The notes under the pieces are model-generated. The model did no database searches, had not been told where the DNA came from, and saw nothing but the letters and a program-made list of their open reading frames with translations. A stretch of 64,000 nucleotides of DNA from Spongospora subterranea f. sp. subterranea. Its lineage: Eukaryota; Endomyxa: Phytomyxea; Phytomyxea; Plasmodiophorida. The position numbers and the translations under genes are program-made. The stretch lies in assembly GCA_049724395.1 (NCBI GenBank), contig JAUGWO010000107.1, forward strand, positions 248,001 to 312,000, given 5' to 3'. Shown here piece after piece: positions 20,278-30,430 of this stretch. The stretch's first letter is position 1. Each line of letters starts with the position of its first letter.

Positions 20278-22273
20278 ATGGACTGTGCTCGGCTAGTTGA
20301 CGGCTGTTCGAAACTATCAAACCTGTTGAGCGGGGACGATAAAACCGTTATTGTCAAAGGTGCGCATAAAATATGTCTTTTCGAGATTGACAAAGGGTTT
20401 ACTGAACCCAATCAGGTATTAGTCGCGCACTGCCTCGTCATATTTTCTGAAACAATAAATATATTAGGTTTGTTGTGACGACGATTATATTGTAGGTGCA
20501 AACTGTGTAGGCAGTCACCTCATTGTTGCCACTGCAACCCAATTAAAAGTCTACTGTCGTGCGACTCGAGCATTTCTAACATCATGTCGTGTTTACTCTG
20601 CTAAACACCTGGCTTTGTTTGGGAAAAATGATAAATACTCACTTGTAGTTGTTGGTATGTTGATGAAATGTATGAGATGTCAGCTCTAATGAGTATCATT
20701 TCAAGGAACTGCTAATGGTGTTATTTGCTGTCTTGTGAACGGAACAGAGATCGAACATTTAGATCATGTTTATCGGTCTTTCTCCATTACAGCGCTTGCC
20801 TTTTCTAAAGATGGAAAATTTCTCGTAGGGTTTTGACCAAATAGTCCATGTCTGACCAATGCTAAACGGTCCCCATTCCTCCCAGGTTTGTGCCGCGTTG
20901 GATGGGCACACTGCAGTTTGGGCAGTTAATCAAGACCGAAATACTATTTCGCAGTATTGGATTGGCGTAGTCCCATCCGCTGTTGATCGTGTCGTCGCAA
21001 TGCAGTTTGGATACAAGTCGGTTGATGGTTCGGAGTTGAATTCGCGAGTGGCGATCACTTCCTGGAATGGGCAGTTATTCATGCTTGATAACAATCAGGA
21101 TACCACGATGTGGAAGTTTAGTGAAGTGTGTGCCGACTCTACTTTATGCCCAACGTCGGTTCCTCTTTTGGCATGGTCTCCTAACGGCTCTTTTATTGCC
21201 GTTGTGGCAAGCGACGGTGTATCAGTAAATATCAAAGGCATCAATACCGTTGGCATCCTTACCTGCTTAAAGTACAATACAGCTGTTCGTGGCTTACGCA
21301 CGTGCGGTCAACATCTGTTGATATTCGAAAGGACTTTGCGTTGTCATACCTGTCAGTAGTACCCAAGAGTTTTTTCTCATCGACTGATTGTATTGTAGGG
21401 AAATGGCCTCCGATTTGCAGTTTCTTGATCAAAGATGTTATAAAAACCTCTTTTTTAAGCAGCAGTCAATATGTGTTGCGTGTAAAAGTTGAAAATTCTA
21501 CTTGTCAGCTACCGGATCAACTTCTTTTCAGTGACTGCCCCCTGGAGCTTACCGTTATTAAAGGTGGCCAGGCAACCGTTGTTGATGCCAATTTTTTACC
21601 GGTCGCAGCGGTTTTTGATTGTTTCAATTATACACTTATTGCTGGAATTAATTCGTTTTCGCTGGTCAATGGTCGCACAATCTTCATCTGCCAAAACCTA
21701 AAAGATTGGAGTGCTGTTTACCATGATCACGATGTTATAAGATCATGCTTCTGTTCGTCGTCCGACATTCTCGTATCACTCTGTTATAATGATGATCACA
21801 ATCTTATCGTTTCAGTCTGGCGGTCAGCGTGTGGTTCAGGCTACATTTACCAAGGATCTCATCTCATTATGGCGGACAGTCGATTATTCTCTGTCGTTAA
21901 CATCGTTGGCGACCAATCGTCAAATCATGCAGAAGCCGTGATCCAACTGAATGGTTCAAACAACGTTGCTCATTTGTGGATGTGTTCTATTGGTGAATCA
22001 GATATCGGCATTGAACGATATCAAGTCACGCTTCAAACTTTTTCCTCTGTAAGGCCCAGAGTCTGCTTTTTGAGAGCGGGTGTTGTCGTAATTGCGGAGG
22101 AAGATGATCTAAATCGGGCAATTTCTATGCAATGGTATGCACCTACCCTGTCTTTATTTTCATCGAAATTCGCTACCGCGGTTAATCAGGATTTCGAAAG
22201 CCAAATGCCGAAGGAATTCTTTAATATTTGCCGCAATCGTCTTGAAAAAGTGTATTACGAATTGATAAAATAA
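20278..22273 (+). CDS. Beta-propeller (WD40-like) protein, unidentified
   Basis: The start is MDCARLVDGCSKLSNLLSGD at 20278. Short introns join a series of propeller-like blades: KTVIVKGAHKICLFEI, GSHLIVATATQLKVYC, GVICCLVNGTEIEHL with ITALAFSKDGKFLVG, VCAALDGHTAVWAVN, RVAITSWNGQLFMLDNNQD, and VPLLAWSPNGSFIAVVASDG. A long last exon (about 21400-22273) has more strand-rich sequence and ends ESQMPKEFFNICRNRLEKVY. WD signatures are weak and no enzyme motif is seen, so it is probably a scaffold. The gene ends 18 bp from the converging RINT1 stop. Confidence 0.7.
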
Positions 22274-22290
22274 TTAAAAATGTCTGAACT

Positions 22291-24537
22291 CTATTCGACA
22301 GATGCAGAATATATGATTTTTTCGCATATATCCATAACAATATCAGGAGGCAGACCGGCAGGGCATCGTTCCGCATTCGACAGTATTCGTTGAACGCCGT
22401 CAATGGGCATGGTCAGTAACGCTACGGCGGCAGTCATCATCGGCATTGCTGCGCCAGGAGCGTCAGTGAACGAGCGAAAAAGAAGTAGAATTGCGTTGAA
22501 ATCGAAATGCAACTGTCCGACGACAGCTGACGTCAAATACTTTCCTCGAATTGTGCCTTCAAACATAATCTTGTCTATTCCTTTGGCAACATCAATCCAA
22601 AATGTGTGGAGGTGTTGATCGGAACAGTGAGCAGCGGCCAGATTCAGTGAAGCACTCAAGGTCGAAAGAGCATCGCAAAGCGAAGTTGAGATCATCATTT
22701 GGCCGGATGGGTTCTGCATGATACTGTGCAATGTGTGACTACGATTAATGTATAAAGACGCCGCAAGCTGGAAAGCTTTCAGGACCACATTGACTAAGGC
22801 ATCAAGGAAATCTCCAACAATTACATCAATGCGGTTGCATTCTTCGGAAAAAAATGAATCATCAATAGAGGTTTCGAACGATGGGATATTCAGCAAATCG
22901 GCTGATGTCAGTGAACCACGGTTTGGCAGGTCCTGGTTGCCCCGAATAAACTGCAGCTCGACAAAAATCAACTGATCCGACCATTCTTCAATAACTGATC
23001 GTACACAATGGAGTGAGTTAATGATGCCAATATACGATGACCAATCTTCAGCAGCTGTTGACGAGGTCCGAATTCCACCAGCAGATATATCTTTGAGGCA
23101 AACTTCAAGCAACGTCTCGCACTCTCGAGTGTAAACAGCGAGAAGAGAGGATTGTAAAGATGCAAACTCAAGTCTATGTAATAAAAGAGGTAGCTTGCTG
23201 ATAGTATTATTGGTCATCTGATACAGCGTGGACAGAAGGGCATCGGATGAATTGGTTGTAACTCGACCCGAAGGAATGCGATCCAAGAGCACCCAAGGAG
23301 ATGGCAAAGAATGCAGTATATACTGCAAATGAGCATTGGCTGCATCTCTTTCAACAGCTAGTAGAACGGATCGCATAGCTGGTTTCGTTAATACGTCAGC
23401 AATGGATGGATCGAAACTTAAAACGTGTTTAACGCAATGACTAAATAAGGCCATGTTGTTTTGCGAAACGAGTTCTTTCAACAAAACGACGAGTTTCAAC
23501 CGTAACGGAGACAGCAGTCTGTCAATAAAGGCTTGTGAAATCCCTGATCTCGAATGAATCAGTATTCCTAAGGCAGGGACATGCTGGGAAATGCATCGTG
23601 CCATAAACCCTAAGAACCATTCTGGCTAACACATTGTCATGTCAGATGGACGATGAATTGATTACAAGAAATATACCTTATCAGGTCGATTTGTCGCACT
23701 TGCCTCTTTTCCGAAATGGAATTTGAAACGAGTGACAATAGGATCAGCGAGCATCGGAAGTAGCCAGCAGTTTTGCGGCAGCCATCCCGGTTCAACGCTG
23801 TCCTGAAGATTGCACAGGGAATTTAAAGCGGACGAAACTCGTGACTTTAGCGATTCATTGTCCAAACGAAGCTCGGAGCCAGCTTGAACGCACGGCCAGT
23901 GGATTTCACGAAGCAGCTGAGCACATGCTTTTTCAAGATGAAACCGCCAACGAGTGACGACCGACGTCAGACACGACACAGCCCAAGAGTGGGCCAATGA
24001 AAATTCTGAAAGAGATTCAGTTGTTTCCCCTCGTAGGGTGACAAGCAACGCTGTATCCCGAAATAACAGTTCCAATGACTCGATCGAAAACGGTGCATCC
24101 CGTTCAGCATCGAATCGACGAAGGTTTTCTCCAAAAGATCTCGATGCATCTCGGATCTGAACGACCGCCTGTAAATACAAACGGACAGCTATAATGCTTT
24201 GAAGGGCCTGCCAAACCGTCAGTTCCATGCCTAACCATAGCACAATACGCAGTACATGAAGTGCATGTTGCGCTCGAGGGCGCATGCTTTCGCTCTGATT
24301 ACACGCCTTATTGGCGACAGACAGCAGGCCAGATCCCATATTCTGAAGGGATTGTACTTGCTCATGGATACCAACCCAATCCTTAGACCGAAAATTCACG
24401 AACGACGAGTGAATTTCATCCGCCCTTGAGCGCAGGCTCGCCTGCGAATATCCAGCATTTAACAGGGATGATAAAGGCAAGCGCTCCCCGTTCCACGACG
24501 AGATGATCCGCTGCAGCTGATCCGCATCATCACCCAT
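22291..24537 (-). CDS. RINT1: RINT1/TIP20 family vesicle-tethering protein
   Basis: A subunit of the Dsl1/NRZ tether at the ER, which captures Golgi-derived COPI vesicles. Two exons. The first (24537 to about 23684) runs from MGDDADQLQRIISSWN to the family signature PIVTRFKFHFGKEASATNRP-DK. A GTATAT...TTAG intron of about 50 nt leads to PEWFLGFMARCISQHVPALG. The PI..RF.FHF...TN...KPEW signature diagnoses the RINT-1/TIP-1 domain. The rest is alpha-helical (LSPLRLKLVVLLKELV, WVLLDRIPSGRV, LNSLHCVRSVIEEWSDQLIF). The N-terminal coiled region is short for the family, about 290 aa before the signature. Confidence 0.85.
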
Positions 24538-25223
24538 TCATGCCGATTTCTGTCTGGGCCTCATAGAATAGCCGCACTCCGAGCACACGAACGGGAGCGC
24601 GGCCAGATAAAGGCCTTATCTGGTATGGTGTATATGGTATACAAAGGTTGGCGGGTTCTTATGGGTTCAGTAATCCTGTGTCCTACCAGGCTTTCCCTAC
24701 TTCCGCCTGGCCGCTACCTAGCTTGGGTATTCACTGAAGGAACCTATTAGACCAGCTGGATTCACCCCCATAACCTGTCCTAACGACCACACCGAATGGG
24801 ATTTGCCCCCACCTGATTACATTGCCTATCCAGAGTTATCGAGTTTACTGCAAGCAGCTCGCTCTCCCACATTCATCAGAGGCCACGTGGTCAGACAGGC
24901 CCTATCTGATGACATCTCCAGACGCGCGTCAGCAAACGGTACTGCGAATTATGTTGGAGTTTCATCTCGTGGTGTTTATATAAGTGGAATAGTTAATATT
25001 ACAATGCTTCGGTAATACTACTGACCAGAATGGAACTGTTCAACGCTATAGCAAGAAGGTGATCGATTGTAAACCGGGACCGTATTTCCCGATATTAATG
25101 AGTCGGACGATATTCGCATCACCTGTTCCAGCTCCGATTCGGTGCTAAACATATGGCCGGGAAAGCAAATTCCGGCGATTCCGAAGTATCCTCCGTTATG
25201 GTTATCACTAGTAATCCGAGAGT
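24538..25223. other. Gap with a palindrome and an exon-like plus frame
   Basis: CCAGATAA-AGGCC-TTATCTGG at 24603-24623 is an 8-bp perfect inverted repeat just upstream of RINT1. From about 24752 a plus frame without ATG reads FTPITCPNDHTEWDLPPPDY, LSSLLQAARSPTFIRGHVVR and GVSSRGVYISG, to 25015. A second frame at about 25078-25229 reads FPDINESDDIRITCSSSDSV and PAIPKYPPLWLSLVIREYG. These look like exons of a small unidentified gene that would just overlap the next start codon. The model is unproven. Confidence 0.3.
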
Positions 25224-25894
25224 ATGGGTAGTCCTTCTCTCTTGGTGTTTTTAACAGCTCTGCTTTGGATTACTCTTTGTTGGGCCCACTCTAACTGGAA
25301 AATCTTCGACCCCGACCAAGAGGAAAGTGTTGAAAAGTTCCTAGCGCTGTGGCCGCCATCTCAAGTTCCAAAATCAGAATATGCCTGGATATATGTACCA
25401 GGTTCACAAGGGACGATTGATGCAGGCGATGTGCACGGGCTCATGGCGGAATGGAATCACCTCGATTCCATAGGCGCTTGCACCCAACAGATGCTAAATA
25501 AGCTGGCCGAGAAGTACAACGTTGTGAGCGGCAAATGGATGATCTATCTCAAGAGTTTTGAAGTTGATGAAGGGTGGAACCGCATCGCCCGTGCAGTAAC
25601 TAGCGGCGATGTCGGCGTTGCTGCCAAGGTATATTCGATCATTCACAATAATTCTAATCCATTTATTTGCCTTCAACCTCTCAGGTGGAGCCATATTCCC
25701 CGACCGAGATAAACCATTGCATATGTGTTTATGCCAGTAATATATTTGATCATAAAGAGGTTCGGGATTTGCGCCAACATCTGCGGCAGATGGGGTTCGA
25801 TAAGGTTTTGGAATTCAAGCCAGATGCATATACCCATGTTGGTATATACCCTGGAAATAAGTGGAATATACCTGAAGGAATGTACCGAGAATGA
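25224..25894 (+). CDS. DUF1917/UPF0696 (BLES03, C11orf68-like) protein
   Basis: The C-terminal exon carries the family core: HCICVYASNIFDHKEVRDLR, then KPDAYTHVGIYPGNKW, matching the DUF1917 pattern CVY..F.D..DV.R and KPD.YTHLGIY..N.W. Upstream are IDAGDVHGLMAEWNHLDSIG and SGKWMIYLKSFEVDEGWNRI, the W-M-I-Y-L and D..W..I motifs of the family (an eIF4E-like fold whose function is unknown). One short intron at about 25629-25684. Odd: the start at 25224 adds MGSPSLLVFLTALLWITLCW, a good signal peptide or anchor, whereas known relatives are cytosolic. ATG 25224 is the only good start in frame. Confidence 0.8.
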
Positions 25895-26522
25895 ATGAAT
25901 AAAAAAGCTTCGCACTCTAGTCTTGAGATAATTACTTGCCATATGGATCCATTTACCCCGAAACTGAAATTCAAGTCGGTCACGATGAGTATGAGATTGT
26001 TTTGGGAATTGGGGTCTTTCAAGACGGACTGAGTGAGGTCATATATTGTCTTAGTCCAAGATTTTTGTTTCCGGAAATATGGCCTGCAATTTGCATGATA
26101 ATGCAGATTTGCCAGCGGTCCTTATAACGAGCAGTTGATCTTTCACTGGTCTTGTTTAGTCGCGGGCAATATCTGAGTTTTTTCTTTTTGCTGTTGACGA
26201 AACCATGGTCTGATACCCGCTGTCCCGGCATGGCTCACTTATCTTGAATAACGAATCTTGTTGTGAGGTCTGTTATGGTGATTAGTATAAAAAAGATTAC
26301 TCCGATTGTTTCACACATTTAGACTGGAAATCCTAGACTGAAACACAGAACAATCAATGCTGGATGACTGGCCTTGATCGGATGTAAGTTGTTCAGAGTT
26401 AGCGAACACTTAAATGAACGCTCTCCAATCATACCATATTTTGTGCGAATTGCTGTGCTCGATTGAGCACGTTATGCGACATCGGTTCAGGACGCAGGCT
26501 TGACCACGTGGCCCAATTTTTG

Positions 26523-27325
26523 TCAAGAACGACAGAAGTCAATTCGGCTATTCGTGGTTAATGGACTCTGATACGTTAACAGGTTTTTATCAACTGTTTC
26601 CAATGTGGTAAGCAACATATTTGGATCGAACGATAGCGATTGGGATTGGATAAATGCGCATGTAGTATCGAGCTGAGCACGAATCTAAAGGATCGGGATG
26701 TGAAACGGAACTGATAAAAAAGATGGCGATCTTACCGATTGTAATTCGTTATCAGTTAATATCTGATTTGTCGACGACAATAAATGGCGAGCATTTTCTC
26801 CATGGTCAATCATATCAGGGACAGACTGACAAAATGGCTCCCCTCGTAAACAGGGCAGGCGAAACTCGGCGATATATTTCTGGCGACGACGTTCAGCATC
26901 ACTTTCATCCATAAAGACTGGCTCTTGAGATACGTCAATAAATGTCCTGAATATAGCAATTCTAATTAATCACAGACACCTAATGAAGGCGAAACCCGGT
27001 TACTGATGGGTGTGGTCGACGATAACACGAAAAGAGTCTAGATCTTGAATGTATTTATCTGTAGCTGATGTTCTACGAGAATGTCTAAGGTTGGATTGTC
27101 GGAAAATATATTGATCATATCTAACCCATAGAGTTTTTCCTTTCGGTCCTGATTTCTCACAAATCCGTTCCTTATTTCAGTAATTTGATTGGTGTTGCTC
27201 GACGAATAATCCACAGCTGACTGATCCAGTCTCTGTCGATCTTTTATCAAATATGTAATTTTCCGATCAATAAAGAGTCTATTTTCAACCAAACAAATCA
27301 TATTGAACCTTGGTTTTGACTCCAA
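26523..27325 (-). CDS. Unidentified multi-exon gene (minus strand)
   Basis: The 3' part is well formed. FIDVSQEPVFMDESDAERRR and PCLRGEPFCQSVPDMIDHGE, ending NQILTDNELQS, are joined by a short intron (about 26688-26735, GTAAGA to TTTAG) to IRAQLDTTCAFIQSQSLSFD, LTTLETVDKNLLTY and a stop. A preceding exon (IQDLDSFRVIVDHTH) is joined in phase by a GTAACC...TTCAG intron. Further upstream, 27038-27325 is an acidic/basic hydrophilic frame (RFNMICLVENRLFIDRKITY) whose junction is unclear. Helical, possibly a scaffold subunit. No family is recognised. Nothing is supported at 25895-26520 or 27326-27700. Confidence 0.45.
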
Positions 27326-27700
27326 TTACTGCCCTAAATACTCGAAAATAAATACCAATGTTATAACGACTCACAGATACAGGATTTCTACCATTTTTGT
27401 TCGAATAAATCGAATGGCAAAGCTAACGGCGCTGGTTGGTGTAAAAATGTATCGGTTGTTAGGCGACGAGTAATACGGTGCCTCAAAGGTGTATTAACAC
27501 GAATGATCCGGTTGATGAAGTGCATCAATCATTCCGTATGGGGCACTGTACCTATTTACAGGGCCACCGTACTTTAGGGTGGACACTGCATGTTACAGAG
27601 AGAGAGCCACATGAATTTAGGGGGAGCTTGCCTGATCACATTATGGGGATCGACTCGCGAGAGTACCTAGATATTTAAACATTGAATGTTCTCCTGATCT

Positions 27701-29830
27701 ATGTTGCTTCCCGTATTTGCTCCTACTATTCACCCCAAAGAGCGTTTCACAAAAAAGGTTCCTTTTTTTGTTCGAAGATGGAGCACGTTGAAGAATTTGA
27801 GCATTCACGTTGACCGCGATATAATTTTGACTGAAGCATGGAATGAGTTTGTGTCCGAGAACCAGACGCACCTGGGACTTGAAGAGCTCCAGAACATGGT
27901 CCGCTCGTTCTTAATGGCGATCCCATCAGTGCAGTACTTAGCCGGCAAAATCCCAGAAACACTAATCAAGAATACGGTCACCCGGCACACGGAAACAATG
28001 CTAACTCGGCTGATTGGCGACAATTCGGAGCGGATGGAAGTGAAATTGAACTTCCACGATTTCAAAGTGGTGTTTCCGTCCATGTTCGTCATCACCAGTA
28101 TGGATCGTGAGCGACCTCATGTCGATGCCGATAGCACATTACATGGTCTAGAAGAGTTGGATAAATCCCTTGAGGTGCCGCCAATCTGTTGTAATTGATC
28201 TGGGTTCTCAATATTCGCGTTGACCTTGTTTGCTAGGATAGCCATTCTCGGCGATATCGGTCATGGGAAATCACACTAATCTCCAAGATAATGTCAGAAT
28301 GAACTAATTGCTTGCGCCGTAGTATTCATGTTGATAGTTCTTTAGATCATCATCAGCATTCTAATGAAACCGCCCAGCCAACGGCTCTTTCAAGAAATCA
28401 CCTTCTTAATCGAGCTTGTAAAAGATTCATTTCATAAATATAATCTCTCGCCTCCACAACTGCGGTCGATCTTCATGAACCTCAAACTGCTTTGTGTGGG
28501 AGCTGGTGATTTTCTATGTCAAGAGGTAGGCAGCGCTGCTCCCAACCAGGAACTGGACTAATTGCATAATCACTTCCGGTAAGGGGGATGCAGGCAGAGA
28601 GTTTTATGTCCTATTCTATGGACTAATCAGCGTGAAGAAGAGCGGCTCAAACGCCAGATATCAATCAGAGGTGGGGGAGATTCAAAGTGGTACTGCCTTT
28701 GGCGAGTTATCGCTCATGTCCAAAACTGGTATAAGAAATGCTGCTTTGATGGCAAAGCGAGACTGTATTCTTGGTATGATGAATGAGAGTGATTTTCGCC
28801 TTTACATGTATCCGTACGTCCATAAAATCCACAAAGAAAAACAGCATTTCTTTGAGAAGCTCCCATATTTCAAAAAGGCTCCTTTGTCGTCCATATTTGA
28901 TATTAGCCATTCAAGCCGCATTCGGACGGTTCTACCAAAAACTGTGATCTATCAACAGAACCAAAGCTGTCCGAATGTCATTCTGTTCGTGAAGAGTGGC
29001 CATATCAGGTGACCACGATTTTACGCCATTTATCACGTTGCTGAAAGTGGATTATTTGTAGAGTTGTTCGCGAACTCTTACCTTCGTATGAAGAAGAGTA
29101 CGTTATCGGCAACGAAAAACCACAAAAACCTCGGCATCCCCATGTGGAAGCTCGCAGAAAATCAATCTTGGCCAGAATGAACTCTTCTGTCGAACTAACA
29201 GGAGATGACAAAGCGGCTATAAACGCCACCAGCCCGAAATCACCTCTGAAGCTTAGCCCAGAAGCTTCACGTCAGGACAGCGATCGGCATCGATTACTAC
29301 GTGGGCGAACTGTCGCCTTGAGAAGACAATCGATTAATGATCCTGAAGTTGCTCTTCAATTTTTTGCCGCATTCAAATCCGCTTCCGATGCCTCAACAGC
29401 CGCTGGAAGAGAAGACTCCAATTTTCCACTGCGTTCTCCAAGAGAATCTGTTAACTATTACAAGAGTTCTCAAGTTCCGATACATGTCCAAGTAGCTCTG
29501 CTGGGCCCATGGTCAGCCATCGGTGGCGCTCTCACAATGAATAGCAAGAAAAGGGCCCCTGTTCCAGCTAGTTTTATTGCCCTCGATCATGTTGTCTTAT
29601 TTGAAGTATCCATTTTCGATATTCTACGGCAACTTGATGATAAAACAAAGCGGCTTCTATCCGCTAATGTCTTTCATTGTCCAGTGGATGACAATATTCG
29701 TGAAATGCTGAGCTTCCAAGATCAGTGGCGAAAGTACCGCAAGAATATAAGGAAGAAGCGTTATTTTTCTGTATTCAATGCTAAAACATTGAATTCCTTT
29801 AATGTTCAGACTGAATCAAGAACTGAATAA
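27701..29830 (+). CDS. Protein with two cyclic-nucleotide-binding-like domains
   Basis: The N-terminal part (LGLEELQNMVRSFLMAIPSV) is helical. A canonical cNMP-binding beta barrel spans about 28470-28790: CVGAGDFLCQE, then after an intron GDAGREFYVLFYGLISV, and the phosphate-binding-cassette region FGELSLMSKTGIRNAALM. The exit helix reads FEKLPYFKKAPLSSIFD. A second, weaker domain begins RTVLPKTVIYQQNQSCPNVI with LFVKSGHIRVVREL and resumes after a Ser/Arg-rich insertion (about 29140-29470) with VQVALLGPWSAIGGALTMN. The cassette keeps FGEL but reads RNAAL where RAAT/RSAT is usual. Architecture recalls CNBD1/CNBD2-type proteins found in flagellated eukaryotes. Several short introns. Ligand and role are unknown. 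Confidence 0.8.
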
Positions 29831-29909
29831 AAGCTAAATAGATCATAGCGTGGCAAATACCAAAATTGTTGATGCGAGAAAACATCGCAATCAGTTTGTT
29901 ATTTCGACA

Positions 29910-30127
29910 TTAATTGTGGTCTTGATTCTGTTCTTTGAGTTTATTCATGTAGTCTTTATACTGATAGAAAGAGCAACGCGAGTCAAACAAGCTGATACAA
30001 ACGGGTGGCGACATCGTACCTTCTTTACCGGATCGCCGTTAACATATCGCTGAATAGCCATGGGAGCGTACACATAGCCGACCCCGACAACGACGGCAGC
30101 GGTTAGAAACTGACCTCGTAGCCCCAT
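29910..30127 (-). CDS. 52-aa single-pass membrane protein
   Basis: ATG 30127 opens MGLRGQFLTAAVVVGVGYVY with APMAIQRYVNGDPVKK. A GTACGA...ATCAG intron of about 60 nt joins this in phase to YKDYMNKLKEQNQDHN and a stop at 29910-29912. One hydrophobic helix is near the N-terminus, followed by a charged amphipathic tail. This layout is typical of small mitochondrial inner-membrane assembly factors. I cannot name it. It lies divergently about 300 bp from the next gene. Confidence 0.55.
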
Positions 30128-30430
30128 TTGCAAAAAACGCGCTCCTGATGTTCGGCGATGGTTTGTGATGTTGCGAGTATCAAGATCCTGCGTCGAGGAA
30201 TCTCACAGCCACGTGTATACATTACAGCAGTCAGAATAATACAACGTGTGTGCGTCATGGTGTAGTTCTGTCGGAAGACGCGCATGGGCTGCGGCGATGC
30301 ATTGTCATTGCTGGATATGTTTGGAATGAAATACACATCGAGATGGGAAAATTCCAAATAACCGTAGGTAGAGATTCGAGCATCCAGGGATCGGCATCTG
30401 ACATCGTGCCGCTCAAATACTGGACTTTCA

